A program made the translations under genes and the position numbers. Source: Diphasiastrum complanatum (Eukaryota; Streptophyta; Lycopodiopsida; Lycopodiales; Lycopodiaceae). Taken from it: a stretch of DNA of 64,000 bases. This document shows, in pieces, positions 32,491-44,560 of this stretch. Where the stretch lies: NCBI GenBank assembly GCA_029204225.1, contig CM055095.1:13343837-13407836 (forward strand), given 5' to 3'. A model generated the notes under the pieces. The model saw nothing but the letters and a program-made list of their open reading frames with translations, was not told the DNA's origin and searched no databases. How positions within the stretch are numbered: the stretch's first letter is position 1; each line of letters starts with the position of its first letter.

Positions 32491-33290
32491 AAATGGAGCA
32501 TGACGGGGTGGCTGAAGGAGTGTAGTTGATGGGTGTGGGCTCTGGTTTTGCAGTTTGATACTAAAGCGAATCTGATCACTTGTGTTTGCAATTTTTTCAG
32601 TTTGTCACTAGAGTTCTAGCTGAAATTTGCATTTTTTTGAGCACATTTTTCGCATCAGTGGTATAAGGCCCACCTTGTCAAAGTCTGACATAACCGAAAT
32701 GCTATCAGATCCAAGGGTCTAGACATTCAAACAAACAACCATTAACAAGCGAACACAAATTCAGGAGCAATGGCTTCAATCAACAACATACAATCCAAGA
32801 TCTGTACAGTTCTAGACTCATCAAGATCTAACTTCCTAGCATGGAAGGCAAAGGCCTCGCTGATACTGAAGGGAGAATGATTATTCCCTAGGAAGCTGGG
32901 ACCGAGGAGATGCCTACAAAAACAGACAAGGAGCTACGCGAATGGAGGGAGAAAAATGACAAGGCAGTAGCCTTGCTATCATCATCCATTGAGGATAGCC
33001 TCACACTCGACCTGGCTACACTCTCCAAAGCAAAGGAGATGTGAGATACACTACTCAGAAGATTTCAGATGAAATCCTGCAATCAGATGATGATGCTTGA
33101 AGATCAGTTGACAAACCTGTAGTGGGATGGCAAAGACCTCCACAATGAATAGTTATTTGAGATAAGCCTATCGTTGGCTTCCAACATGACTCCAATTGAG
33201 GTTGCCATGTAGGAATGACCTAATCTTCTTTTTCAACCTATTCCAATGCACAAAGCACTCCTTTGAACAACAACAAATATTTTCAAAAGA
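32490..33290 (+). pseudogene. copia LTR end, PBS remnant and gag
   Basis: LTR-like end ..TTTTTCGCATCA near 32658 is followed by a damaged primer site (TGGTATAAGGCC, about 32660-32671). Gag starts at 32770 (MASINNIQSKICTVLDSSRS, NFLAWKAKASLILKGE) and continues with stops: KELREWREKNDKAVALL, QMKSCNQMMMLEDQLTNL. It is fused at about 33300 to gypsy gag. Confidence 0.7.
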
Positions 33291-33317
33291 GAAATCCTAA
33301 GGTACTCTACAATTGTT

Positions 33318-34174
33318 ATGGATTGTCCTTACAATCCAAACTATCCACCAGAGATGGTCTCCCCATCTACCGAACAGGCTCGATTTAATAGATATTCTAG
33401 GATGAAATCCCAAGTCCAAGAGCCATCCACCAACCCATTTGACAGTTGGGAACCCATGCGTTTTGAAGCTCCATACGATCGACCACATTTTCATGCTGCA
33501 AAATCTTTACATGCACGAGCTCATTTAAACGGAGCTTTTGCATAATGTTTTGCATACTGAAAAACTTACTCCAAAGTTCGATTTACCTAAGTACGACGGT
33601 AACACTGATCCTCAAATATTTCTTCAAGTCTTTGAGAATGCATGTGATGTCTATGGCGAGACATCACCAGACGCCATGGTATAGCTCTTCTCGATGACCA
33701 TGATCGATCAAGCACGAGAATGGTTTTTTAACCTTGATTGTGAAGATAAATGAGATTGGTCACTCTTGAAGGAGGCATTTATCAAACACTTCAAGCCATT
33801 TTGCTTGATCAAAAGTCCTTTTGTCAAGTTAAGTAATTTGGTTCCTCGTTGGACTCCCACGCTGGATATGACATGAACTTTGTTCCAATGATGAATACAC
33901 ATCATTGAAACAAGCCATTTCTAATGCCATTCAAGAGGAAGACGAGGGCTCAGATGTCGATGAGCCGCGTGAACAGAGAGCACATCGTGCTATCCAAGAA
34001 GCTCGACCAAACGAGAATACACGAGAACAGTTGTGGAAAACACAGATGGAGTTGCTTAACCAACAACACCAACAACAGATGGAGAAACTCACGAAAGAGT
34101 TTCAAAACACTCTTAAGTCTATCCAGAGTTTGATGCTAGGTCAGTTACCCACTGGCCAAATCCACCATAGATGA
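33318..34174 (+). pseudogene. Ty3/gypsy gag N-terminal part (element E)
   Basis: 33318-33545 reads EQARFNRYSRMKSQVQEPST, matching the E' start. 33560-33900 carries the gag domain in broken frames (VFENACDVYGETSPDAM, FIKHFKPF). 33905-34174 continues KQAISNAIQEEDEGSDVDEP and a Gln-rich helix (LNQQHQQQMEKLTKEFQ). No 5' LTR or PBS precedes it. Confidence 0.85.
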
Positions 34175-34255
34175 GAGAACACATGGTGCCCTCACTTTCG
34201 AGGTGCACACACTGGTAATGAATGCCCTTCATACCAACCGGTCCCAGATGCTTCA

Positions 34256-34864
34256 TTGATCAAATGTGACATTTGCGACTTTATGGGCCATACGTCTCTC
34301 TATTGCTATTATAATCCGAGGAACCAGCCTCACAACCAGTCAGGGAGACATTATCAACCTCCTAGACACCAGTTTGTTTTGCAAAATCAAAATCAGCCCT
34401 ATCCATCTCGAAACAACCAAGTCCATATACAAGAGTTGCCCAGACAATCTCGACATGAACCTCAACCACAACTGACGCTCTTAGGACCACCTCCAAATGG
34501 ACAACCTGATCTAGGAACACAAAAGCATAGACACCCTCGAGAATTTGCACAGACACATCTTGTAGAAAACTCCTATGATCACTCATATCATCATGATGCA
34601 ACACTTCCATCTGTTAGTTCTCAACAATATCCAACCGACAACTCATGCTCGTGCAAATGGGATGAGTATTCCACACCACCGGAAAATACAGCACAGCTAG
34701 CCATCCAAGAAGGTTATGCTATTGCCACAGGCCCAATGAACAACCACTGTTTTATTTGTGGCGAAACTGGCCACTTCATGGTTGACTATAAAGTTAAGAA
34801 CCAATACCATGCGGAGTGCCCAGACTGTGTTCGCAAACACAGTTTCAAAGATTGCCCTAAATAA
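34256..34864 (+). pseudogene. gypsy gag zinc-knuckle part (element E)
   Basis: 202-codon frame with an N-terminal CDICDFMGHTSLYC knuckle-like box, a Pro/Gln/His-rich middle, HCFICGETGHFMVDY (final Cys of CCHC replaced by Tyr) and CPDCVRKHSFKDC. Equivalent to 30201-30617. A stop at 34862 ends it; the next frame resumes at 34991. Confidence 0.85.
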
Positions 34865-34990
34865 TCTAACAGGATCCTTCCAGCATGTCATATAGCATCA
34901 AAACTTGTTAGAGTTCTAACTAGAGCACAATGCCAACAACAAGAACAACATCAAAACATTGCAAAATCAACTGACCCACATGGAAGCCAC

Positions 34991-35830
34991 TTGACAACTT
35001 CCACTTTACCCAAAGAATACCCAAACCCAAACAAGGAACAAAGGAGATACAAAGAATTTCGAGATGAGTTTTTGCGAGAGGAAGAACATACGAAAAGTTT
35101 GTTATCCGCTCAGATCCCTGACAAAGAGCAATCCCTACAGGGACTTGAAGTCTTTTCTGACCTCCTGCAAGCTCAACTCACTATGCCATTCCATAGTGTG
35201 CTAAAATCTTTCACCGAGCTTCAACAATATATCCATCATAGTTTTCAGCTGCCTACTATTCTTGATGAACAGCGGAAAACAGAAGAGATTCTTGAAATTC
35301 TCCAGATTCCTATGAATCTGCTGAATATAGGTGTTGCTAAGGGGACTAGCATCACCTTGCCTTTGTTCTATAAAGACTATCCTGCAGTATTTGCTATCCT
35401 TGATAGCGGATCAGGCGTAAATATAATGGCTTTGTCCTTGGCAAAGTCATGGGGCTTCCATACCCTCAATCAACCATGATCTAAACTTTGCATGGCTAAT
35501 CAACGAGTTACCGACCCTGCTGGTCATTTAACAAATATTAAGGTTCGAATAGCAGGTGTCAAATTTGTGATCGATTGTTCATCTTAGACATACTTATAAA
35601 CTCCTTCTTGGTACACCCTGGCTTCAAATGGCAAGTTTTGTCCAAGATTGAAAGCATAGCAAAATCACCTTTGGCAATCACGACAAACGAGTCACTGTCG
35701 ACTCAACTGGCCATGTCAAGCCCGCTAAAGTTTATGATGATTGGTCATCAACAACATATGACGAATCAGATAGTGTCCCGATCCAACCCAAAGGCCATTA
35801 TACGATATCCACGGACATAATCAATTGGGG
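34991..35830 (+). pseudogene. gypsy aspartic protease region (element E)
   Basis: 34991-35479 contains a Gln/Glu-rich linker, YKDYPAVFAILDSGSGVNIM with the DSG active site of a retroviral-type protease, and AKSWGF. A stop at 35478 and a shift follow; 35500-35820 continues with the flap and the HPGFKW.. region in other frames. Confidence 0.75.
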
Positions 35831-35846
35831 ATAGGCACTAGCCACT

Positions 35847-36770
35847 GTGGACTGTGCTGATTCCAATCGATGTCATATCGAAACCGCTGCAGAAGCTGTG
35901 GATATTCTCCCATCTTCTACAGACATTGATACACCCATCATCCCACTTATGATGATTGACCCGATTCCTATAGCGTGGTGCCCAGGAGAACCTAGCATCT
36001 CTATAGCCCATGTTTCCGAAGAAGGTATTCTTTCCATGGATGATGCTGAAATGACGGATGAACATATAATCCTTTATCTAGATGCCCAACGTTATCCACA
36101 AAAGCAATTCCTTAGGAGATCAAGTCAGCAGGGCCGTTGGCTCATGTCCAACTGACGTCCAATGTACCCAACACACAATTGTATAGGCCCAAACCCAAAG
36201 TATACACATGGGATGTGTATCCAGACGAAGTTTGGAATACAATCGATGATGACATGATAAGTGAGGCAACTACCCCGCCCACTCAAAACCCACAAAAACC
36301 TCGGTTACAAAAAAATAAAATTATCGATACAAAATTAACCGAGCGTCAAAAATAGATGTGTGAGAAGCTTAAGCAGCCGATTAAGCCCTTGTCTAAAGCA
36401 ACAGAAACCAAACCATCAGACCAAGCTTCCACATCCGGTAGTGACTCAACACAGATGATTTCCAAAGTTCCAGAAAACTTTGTGGAACCACCTTTCGATC
36501 TCCCAAGAAAATTTAAAGATATCACACTGGATGACGTTGTTATCCAGTTACCGCAGCCACACCGAAAACCTACACCAGGTTCCAACTCCTTTGAAGGACC
36601 AGCTAAAACGATGTCGTTAGACCTTAAAGATCCTGACGAGGAGACGGAACGAATAGTTCATGTTGGTGCACACCTTTCGGCCGAACAACTTTCTGATCTA
36701 GAAACTTTACTTCGCAAACAGGGATGTATTTGCATGGAACTATACAGAAATGAAAGGAATTTTGCCTGAA
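35847..36770 (+). pseudogene. gypsy protease-RT spacer (element E)
   Basis: Three overlapping frames (35847-36155, 36137-36355, 36356-36769) encode an acidic, Pro/Thr-rich linker with MIDPIPIAWCPGEP, EMTDEHIILYLDAQRYPQKQ and EETERIVHVGAHLSAEQLSD, the last leading into RT as in element F (EEEKIVYVGEQLMPTQ). Confidence 0.65.
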
Positions 36771-37463
36771 GTCGTGGTTCATACGATTCTTTTAGAAGAC
36801 AACGCTAAGCCTATTCAGGCTAAACCTTACAGAGGTAACTCTGTCTATCATGAGAGAATTGATGAAGATATTAAGAAATTGCTAGATGTTGGGTTCATTT
36901 ATGAAGTCCAACATACTGATTGGGTATCACCCATTGTAGTTGTACCCAAGAAAAACGGAAAACTTTGTATCTGTGTCGATCTCAAGAACCTTAATGTGGT
37001 TACGAAGAAAGACCATTTTCCCTTGTCTTTAACGACCCAAATCTTAGAGAAAATGGTAGGAGCTGAAGCTTTCAGCTTCTTGGATGGATTCAGCAATTAT
37101 TTTCTTGTTAAAATAGCCCCTGAAGATAAACATAAAATGGCCTTTGCAACATAGAACGAGGTTTATGCTTATAATGTCATGCCTTTTGGCTTATGCAACG
37201 CTCCTTGAACATTTCAGAGGGTCATGCAACTGGCCTTCCAAGACCTGTTACATCAGATTGTCGAAATTTATCTCGACGATCTAGGTGTACATTCCTCAGC
37301 CGCTACACACCTTGATTCACTGGAGAAAATCTTCATTCGTTGCCATAGATTTGGAATTTTTCTAAACCCTGATAAGTGTCAAATCTGGGTCACCTATGAG
37401 GTGGTACTCGGACATATAATTTCAAAGGACGGTATTTCTACCGATCTTAAAAAATCAAGGTAA
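36750..37463 (+). pseudogene. Ty3/gypsy reverse transcriptase (element E)
   Basis: 36750-37154 has DWVSPIVVVPKKNGKLCICV, VDLKNLNVVTKKDHFPL and FLDGFSNYFLVKIAPED; 37155-37210 VYAYNVMPFGLCNAP with one stop on each side; 37224-37463 QIVEIYLDDLGVHS (catalytic YLDD kept) and IFLNPDKCQIW, LGHIISKDGISTDL. Three stops or shifts, but both catalytic Asp motifs are intact. Confidence 0.92.
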
Positions 37464-37471
37464 TAGTTGAA

Positions 37472-38247
37472 ATGCCCTTACCTGCAACAGTGAAGGAAGT
37501 GTATGTCTTCCTCGGTCACACAAGTTATTATCACATCTTTATAATTGATTTTGTCGGCAAGGCACGTCGCGTTTATTTAGTTGTGGTAGATCCTCGCTGG
37601 ACCAAAGAACGAATTAAAGCCTTTGAGGAGTTGAAAACAGCCCTTACCACGGCACCAATACTCCGCTCGCCAGACTACACAAAAGAGTTCCATGTGCATA
37701 CTGATGCAAGTAAGTATGCATTGGAGGTCTTCTTGCACAACCGGACGAGTATGGCAAGGATTTCCCAATACGTTTCTTGAGCAGGCAGCTGGTGCCTACT
37801 GAAGGAAACTATACAACCACTAAGCGAGAAGCATTAGCGATGGTCTATGTTGTTCAACAACTAAGACATTATCTACTAGGCCAGACCTTTGCCTTCTACA
37901 CCGACCATCAAGCCCTATTATATATTGCTAATAAATCTTGTAAAATGGGACGTATAGCTCGATGGCTGTTGATATTAGAAGAATTTAATTTTCGCATAGT
38001 CGTTCGGAAAGGAACCCAACATTTCATAGCGGATCACCTTTCCCGGCTCCCTAATGCTGAAAAAGCAACTGCACCAATCAACGACGATCTTCCTGATGCA
38101 TGTCTTTTTCAGATTGATGCTACACCCTTATGGGATGAGGAGATCACTCAGTTTCTAATGACAGGCAGACTCAAAGAAGGCCTAAATATGGCTGCAAAAA
38201 GAATTTTTTTGCTTAAAGCGGTGCCCTTTCAATTAATAGCCGGATAA
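37472..38247 (+). pseudogene. Ty3/gypsy RNase H (element E)
   Basis: 37472-37780: MPLPATVKEVYVFLGHTSYY, APILRSPDYTKEFHVHTDAS (catalytic DAS). After a shift, 37777-38247: SRQLVPTEGNYTTTKREALA, FYTDHQALLYIANKSC, VVRKGTQHFIADHLSRLP. One frameshift near 37770. Downstream linker DDLPDACLFQIDATPLWDEE also occurs in element F. Confidence 0.92.
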
Positions 38248-39020
38248 CTTTACAAAAGGGACGTTGACGATATTATCTGACGATGTGCTTATGAATAAGA
38301 GATATGACCTATCATATCTCAGGCTCATGAGGGCATTGGCGGCAGTCACTTCTCTGCTGAAGCGACAACTAAAATTATCCTTCGAGCAGGCTTGTGGTGG
38401 CCATCCTTATTAAGGACACATTTGCTGTCATTAAAACATGTGATGTCTGTTAGAGAGCCAAGAAAAATACAAAAGTAGACTTCACACCTTTAACTCTCAT
38501 TATAGAAGGCGAAGCCTTCCATAAGTGGGAAATTGACTACGGTTGGACCAATCAGCCCAGCAGCGAAACATACCCAAGCCCATTATATCCTAATAGCCAT
38601 AGATTACGCCACTAAGTAGGTTGAGGCTCGGGCAACAAAGGACGCCAACGCAAAGACTGTAGTGCATTTTTTTTACGAAAACATTATTACACATTTTGGT
38701 TGTCTTATAGAGCTAGTTAGTGATCACGACACGCACTTTTTAAATACTGTTATTGATAATTTGTACCATTACCTTGTAGTTCACTGGAAGAGTACACCAT
38801 ACTATCCTAGATGTAATGGCCAGGCTGAATCAACTAACAAGACGATATGTAAGATATTGACAAAGATAGTTGAAACTAGTCACTCTGATTGGGAAATGAA
38901 ACACTTCTCAGCTATCTGGGCTTACCGCACCACCCCAAAGAAAGCCACTAGATGGGTTACACCATTCCATCTAGTGTATGGTCAAGAGGCGGTAATGTCG
39001 TCGTCAACGGTGGTCATCTA
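38248..39020 (+). pseudogene. Ty3/gypsy integrase (element E)
   Basis: 38280-38520 is the zinc-binding N-terminus in broken frames (AHEGIGGSHFSAEAT, CDVC). 38520-38660 starts the core (HYILIAIDYATK). 38662-39000 continues FYENIITHFGCLIELVSDHD, YYPRCNGQAESTNKT (catalytic Glu), HSDWEMKHFSAIWAYR and HLVYGQEAVMS. Similarity ends at about 39000; the C-terminal domain is missing. Confidence 0.88.
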
Positions 39021-39580
39021 CGACAATATTACGAGGAGTTGTTTTTTGTTGACCCAATTTAACACTTTCCCTAGTATATATTCTATATTTTTATTTTTAT
39101 TTTCTATTTCCTTGCTTGTTATTCTCTTTCTGCATGCCTATTTTTAACCTCTTTTCTCGTTTATAATTCATACCTGTACTTATTTACTTTCTATGCATTT
39201 TTTTTTTCTATTGTTTTTATTCATTTTGACTTTTTTTCTTTATCCTACATGGCATTCCTTAAAAGGTCTTTTTGATATTGAGAACTCCTCTAATGGAGCA
39301 GATTAAAAAGCAGAATAGGCATTTGTTTTAAAAACAAAATTTGGTGCACACATGTTTGTCATGAATGTTCTAGGTCAACAAATGATAGGCTACACCATAT
39401 GAAAAAGATTCTCACACTTTAGGCCCATCTCATTTTTGCTTGTCTGGTATCTCAATATTCCCAATTAAACATACAATCATTCATTGAGATACACCTTTTC
39501 CATAAGAACTTCTACACTGAGCCACAGTCATTTTTTCCCCTGAAGTTTCTCACTTCCATCACATAGCTCCCCTCCATACT
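39020..39580. other. T-rich non-coding stretch
   Basis: No coding signal. 39110-39250 is very T-rich. 39250-39290 carries one end (CTTAAAAGGTCTTTTT..GAGAACTCCTCTAAT) of the inverted-repeat family seen at 10336-10714. Confidence 0.5.
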
Positions 39581-39582
39581 GA

Positions 39583-40080
39583 GTTTTTGTCAGATATCAA
39601 CCGATGCGTTTCTATCATATCTCAACCGACGGGTTCTATCAAATCTCAACCGGAGCCCTGTCTTAGATCTCAACCGAAGCGGTTCTGTCAAATCTCAACT
39701 AGAGCCTTGTCTCAGATCTCAACCGACGAGTTCTATCAAATCTCAACCGAATCCTTGTCTCAAATATCGATGGAAGCGTTTATGTCAAATCTCGACCGAA
39801 GCGTTTCTGTCAAATCTCGACTGGAGCAGTTCTGTCAAATCTCGACCGGAGCATTTCTGTCAAATCTCGACCGGAGCGCTTTTGTCAGATCTCGACCGGA
39901 GCACTCTGTCAAATCTCAACCGAAGCACTCTATCAGATCTCGCCCGGAGCACTCTGTCAGATCTCGACCAAAGCACTCTATCAGATCTCGACCGGAGCAC
40001 TCTGTCTCAAATCTCGACCAAAGCACTCTATCAGATCTCGACCGGAGCTACTCACTCAAATCTCGACCAGCGATCCCAAA
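39583..40080. repeat. 24-25-bp minisatellite, core AGATCTCGACCGGAGC
   Basis: About 20 units of the form GTCARATCTCGACCGGAGCRYTTCT, regular at 39780-40070. In the orientation of element E (plus) it reads the same core as the E' array does on the minus strand. It lies 3' of the integrase. Frames through it are artefacts. Confidence 0.93.
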
Positions 40081-41054
40081 TTCAAAATTTCACGAACTGG
40101 CACGTCACATCTTGCCTGAAACCAGACGATGACATCCATAAATGCCATCACCCCGACGCCATTCACACCTCAGCGAAGTACAAATTCTGGCATTTCTTAC
40201 GACAATCTGCTGGCGATCTTCTTGCTCCTGTGCACGATCCTGGTGCTCTGTTGTTCCTTGCATCTGTCATTGTTTCCATACCACCTCCACTGACTATCAA
40301 CCATCATCGTTTGTTTACCATTGAGAACGCCATTACCAAACATCTCCAAACCTAACATCGCCGGCAGAATACACATCAAATTGCAACTTGTCGCATGCTG
40401 AGGAGTAGTGTCACACGAGCATTCATCACACTCCCGTTACACTATTGAATATAACATCATCAACATAAAAAACTTGTTTTTTCCTTCCAGTTCACTCCCC
40501 ACCTCCATACATCCATTTCCACTTATACCCACCTTCCCCACATCTCCATCCTTCAACGTCTCCACCTTTTCCGCTCTCCGAACTTATACCTTCCATCTTC
40601 TTACTCAACCACATTCCGTTACCATCCTTCATTCCACAACATACTTCGCTTTCCACACATCTTCCACTTCGTCCTTGCACACACACCTCCGCTTTCACAC
40701 CCTTTACCTTCCATCTTCTTTAACCAATCTCATTCCTTCACAACCCTTTCCTTCCGACTCCTTATGCGAAAACATGCTTTTGGTGTTTTACATCCCTTTT
40801 GTCCCTTGGTTGTTCGCTCTCTCTGATGGTGGTCGCCACTATATAACTACTATATTGAGAAGCATTCCTCAGCAGTTGGAGCATTCTGTTTATTGTAGAT
40901 CAGTTGTCCAAAGTCTATTATAGATCGCCATTGAAGCCTTCACCAGGGTGCACGAATTGGATAGCACCATCATATGTACTGGTTTTATTTATTAGATTTT
41001 CAGATTCACGTTATTGTCTCTTGTCTATGCTGAATTCAATTGTCAATTATAATA
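40081..41054 (+). other. possible LTR with TATA and PBS-like end
   Basis: 40490-40760 is strongly pyrimidine-rich. A TATATAA at 40848-40856 is followed 200 bp later by TGGTATCAAAGC (41055-41066), one base from the usual primer site. This fits an LTR promoter and end, but canonical TG..CA edges were not found. Confidence 0.35.
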
Positions 41055-41066
41055 TGGTATCAAAGC

Positions 41067-42690
41067 TTACCTTATTCACTTGACAAGGAATACATTCCTG
41101 CACATGTGTGTATATAGCTTTCTTCATACGAGCCCATTTGGATAGTTTTCGGATGGTTTGATATGTCTTCAAAATTCCACTATGCCCAACACTAGGAGAT
41201 GAGTGTAGCTCATACAATACTTGTGGTATGAATTTGGATTTAGGGGCAACCACGACTCTAGAATTGTCAAACAACAATATTTGTCCCTGCTTCCTATAAC
41301 GGGGATGAACAATTGAGTTGGAGTCTTGAGATTCCTCCCAAAGCTCTTTCAAGTCTGAATCCTCCATATATTCCGCTTGAATGTCTTTTATCCAATCTGC
41401 ACTTAATGCAGTTATTGCGAAAATTGTGCCGAATCTCAAATTTGACCACAACATTCTGTGCTCTTCTGTTAGAGAATGATCCAAAATTTCATTTTGATGT
41501 TCCACCAAGTATGCCGGATATTCTCTATAGATTTCGAAGATGCATTCATCTGTAAAGACCATATTCTAGATAATGCATCTGCAACTACATTGTCCTTTCC
41601 TTTAAGATATTCAATGTTAAAATCATAAGATTGAACCTATGATAGCCACCTCTTCTACTTATCATTTGATCGTTTTTGGCTCAAGAAATATTTCAAACTA
41701 GGATGGTCACTTTAATCAAAAATTTAGAACCATATAAGTAGTGTCACCATTTCTTGAGGGCATGCACAATCACCAACATCTCCTTATCATGAGTAGGATA
41801 TGACGCTTCCTTGTCAGTGAGTTTCCTACTTTCATAGGCGATGACTCCATCTGATTGACTCAAAATAGCTCCCAACCCTGTGCCACTGGCATCCACTATA
41901 ACCACGAAAGGTAAGTTGAAGTTGGGCTGCACTCGTAAAGGAGCCATTACCAACGATTCCTTAAGAGCTTCAAAAGCCAGCTGAGTTCCCTCATTCCATT
42001 CAAACTTATCCTTTCTCAAAAGATGGGTAAGCGGTGCTGCCACTTTTGAGAAGTCCTGAATGAATCTTCTATAATAGGATGCTAAACCCTGGATGTTTCG
42101 CATGCTCTTCCATGTTCCTGCTATATATCAGGATGTCGTCAAAGAATACCAACACAAATAAATAAAGATAAGGTTCAAAAATCCTATTCATAAGAGCTTG
42201 AAAAGTGACAGGAGCATTAGTTAATCCAAAGGACAACTTTGAGTTCATAATGTCCCCTGTCTGGTCAGAAAGCTGTTTTATGTTGATCCTCTTCTTTGAC
42301 CTTAATCTGGTGGTATCTTGATCGTAGATCTATTTTTGAAAAGACGTTGGCTCCCTTTAAAGCATCCAACAAATCATCCAATCTAGGGATTGGATATCTA
42401 TTTTTTATGGTCACTTTGTTAAGAGCTCGATAATCAATACACATCCTGAACGTTCCATCCTTCTTCTTATCCAGCAACAAGGGAGAGGCAAAAGGTGATT
42501 TACTTTGAACAATAAATTCTTGTGATAGTAACTCCTGAACTAGTTTATGGAATTCTTCTTTTTCAGCCTTTGATAATCTGTAAGGTAGTAAATTGACCGG
42601 TTTAGTCCCCGATTCCAATTCAATGGGATGGTCCACAAATCTGGTAGGAGGTTCCCCTTTGGGTAAAGTTAAAATTTTGATAGAGTCTAG
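41067..42690 (-). pseudogene. chromovirus-type gypsy pol (element N)
   Basis: Minus strand from right: RT start [47 protein letters not shown] (42265-42636); then in other frames [20 protein letters not shown] and FFDDILIYS (42130-42250); RNase [53 protein letters not shown] (41744-42103); a broken stretch; and integrase zinc-binding ELHSSPSVGHSGILKTYQTI, CIPCQVNK (41047-41562). Catalytic DD of RT is kept but two frameshifts and stops break it. The integrase core is absent. Its gag probably is the fragment at 52.29-53.2 kb. Confidence 0.9.
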
Positions 42691-42980
42691 TGTAGTATGC
42701 AGATCGCATCACACAATCACCATAGCCACTCCTCACAAGCTCTCAAAGATGGCACAACAAAAATCTTAAGGTCAAAGGTGATTGTAGCAACGTCTGGAGT
42801 GTCCAAAAGATGTTATGCATGTCCTGCTACTCTGTACTTGACTCACACTCAAGCACACCAACAAACCACCAGGTTTGACTCACAAAGTATCATGCAGACA
42901 CAATGCTCATATAGAGAGTCTACCATACGGTTGTAAAGTTGACTCAGGTGCACCTAGTGTGCCCTGTAAGACTCTAAGGG
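42691..42980. other. no gene recognised
   Basis: Junction between N pol and the LTR-like region of M; nothing supported. Confidence 0.3.
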
Positions 42981-43847
42981 GTGATGCTCCCTAAGGTCCC
43001 AGAGCAAGTTAGAACGTCAAGGACTGAGCCTCCGACCTGTGGTGAGCCAGTCAAGTAGTCACAAGTCATGAGCTAGCTCTGGAGCTCGAGTCATGGCCTA
43101 GTCAGGAAGCAAGTTGATTCTGCTGCCCGGACGGCTCCCGGGACCCATGTTCGGGAGCTAGACTGATTCTGCCAGGCTTGCCAGGCTTAATCAGCAAAAT
43201 AAAAACTAAGTCCCAAAAAGCGTGCTTTACCAGAAAGCACTATGTTTCAGAACAGAGGGGGTGCGTCGAATCACAGCAGAACTATAGGGGGAGTCCGGCA
43301 GACAGAAACTTGGGTAGCTCAACCAGCGCCAGGAATCCAGTCGCCAGGTCTCAGCTCCCTCTACCAGCACGAGCCAGGCACAATGCCCAGCACGTGTTGG
43401 TGGCCCCGAGACCGGTCAGTCTATGTATGAATGTAACCTCTTCCAAATCTAATAAAGTTGATCCTTGGGGATGATTACCATTTCGGTTTCACCTCCGGGA
43501 CTGGTCCAAGTGGAAGGACCCTTACTACAACCTTTTTGTGTCGCTGGCGCCTAAGGGTCCCTGTCATCGACATGGGGCTTGCCGCTATGCCAATTGGTCA
43601 GTTTGGCGACCACTATGCCTTGCGTTTCATGTGTGGCTTGTCTTTACCTTTGGTTACCTTTTGGGGACAGATTCTGAGTTGGCTTTCGGGTTGGTTGGGA
43701 TTCCAGTTTTCTTAAGTCTGAATGGTTAAGCTTGTTACATTTCTGAACTGGCTTTTACGTAAGTGCATGATTGATGAATGTTAGACTTAAGCGCATGTTG
43801 GGGAAACCGCTCAAGTACCAGTGCCCTTTGAGGCGCCGGCGCAACAT
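42981..43847 (+). repeat. 5' LTR of chromovirus M (left edge uncertain)
   Basis: GC-richer than surroundings. Ends ..GGCGCAACA at 43847, two bases before a perfect primer site (43850-43861). Contains AATAAAG at 43450 (possible polyadenylation signal) and inverted words such as GGCTCCCGGGA. The left edge is an estimate: no second copy is present to define it. Confidence 0.5.
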
Positions 43848-43849
43848 GT

Positions 43850-43861
43850 GGTATCAGAGCT
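43850..43861 (+). other. primer-binding site of M
   Basis: TGGTATCAGAGC; starts the leader of the plus-strand chromovirus. Confidence 0.85.
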
Positions 43862-43929
43862 GACTAGCCGGTCAGCTACGCAGGTCTCACAGGGATGGCC
43901 ACATTTTGGGATTTGTCAGAACAACCATT

Positions 43930-44340
43930 GCGCAAGGTGCTGCCCACAATGTAAGCACGAGTGCGTCCACAGCCGGGGTGGTCGGCAGAACGGGGGACTT
44001 GATGAGTCAAAGTACTGCCCTCGAGGTGTAAGCACGGTCAGTTCTCGCGGTTCGGGCCTGGCGCTGTCTGCACGTAGGACGGATGAGACAAAGTGCTGCC
44101 TAGGTAGGTGAAAGCAAGGTCTGTACCTTGTGGGGTGCGGGGCGACATATTCGAACTGTACGGGTTAACCATTGATACAGAGATGCTGCTCGAATTCGGG
44201 TGTAAAGCACAGATGGTTAGCTGCCGGTGCGGGATAGCTGCCGATCGTTTAGCTATAAGGGCTATCGACCAAAAAGTGGTGGGGTGTGACTGAGGCAATG
44301 TGCTGCTTAATGGTGAAAGCACGGATGGTTGGATGGATGT
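43930..44340 (+). repeat. five hairpin repeats in M leader
   Basis: A unit GTGCTGCC..(10-15 nt)..GTAAGCACGG recurs near 43938, 44013, 44091, 44182 and 44302, at about 75-120-bp spacing. In each, GTGCT pairs with AGCAC around a short loop; preceding bases (GAYGAGxCAAAG) are also shared in three copies. Confidence 0.7.
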
Positions 44341-44560
44341 TTCCCCATGGGCTAATTCTGTGATAGATTTGTGTGGGCATGGCTAGGCAAAGGTCCTACG
44401 TCCGGTCTCAAGGGGAATGTGACTTGAGAGGGATCCTCTGTTTAGGTTTGGCTGGTATGTTCGTTTGTGGTGTGCTTGCCTGGACCTGAATTATCCCTGA
44501 CTACTTGTTTTGATCCAGGTGATCTGATCTAGTTGGGAGTTGTGAGAGGAGCTTACATTT

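Noticed and set aside
31762-32591. Minus frames of 79-119 codons with QISTDxF repeats
   Set aside because: Translation of the 24-25-bp minisatellite; periodic peptides follow the DNA repeat.
39587-40355. Plus frames of 157-181 codons
   Set aside because: Minisatellite translation, as at 32 kb.
40408-40923. 171-codon plus frame rich in Ser, Thr, Pro, Phe
   Set aside because: Arises from a pyrimidine-rich tract without stops; no domain or start context.
43178-44322. Overlapping frames of 60-98 codons
   Set aside because: GC-richer LTR and leader of chromovirus M; frames conflict and none matches a domain.
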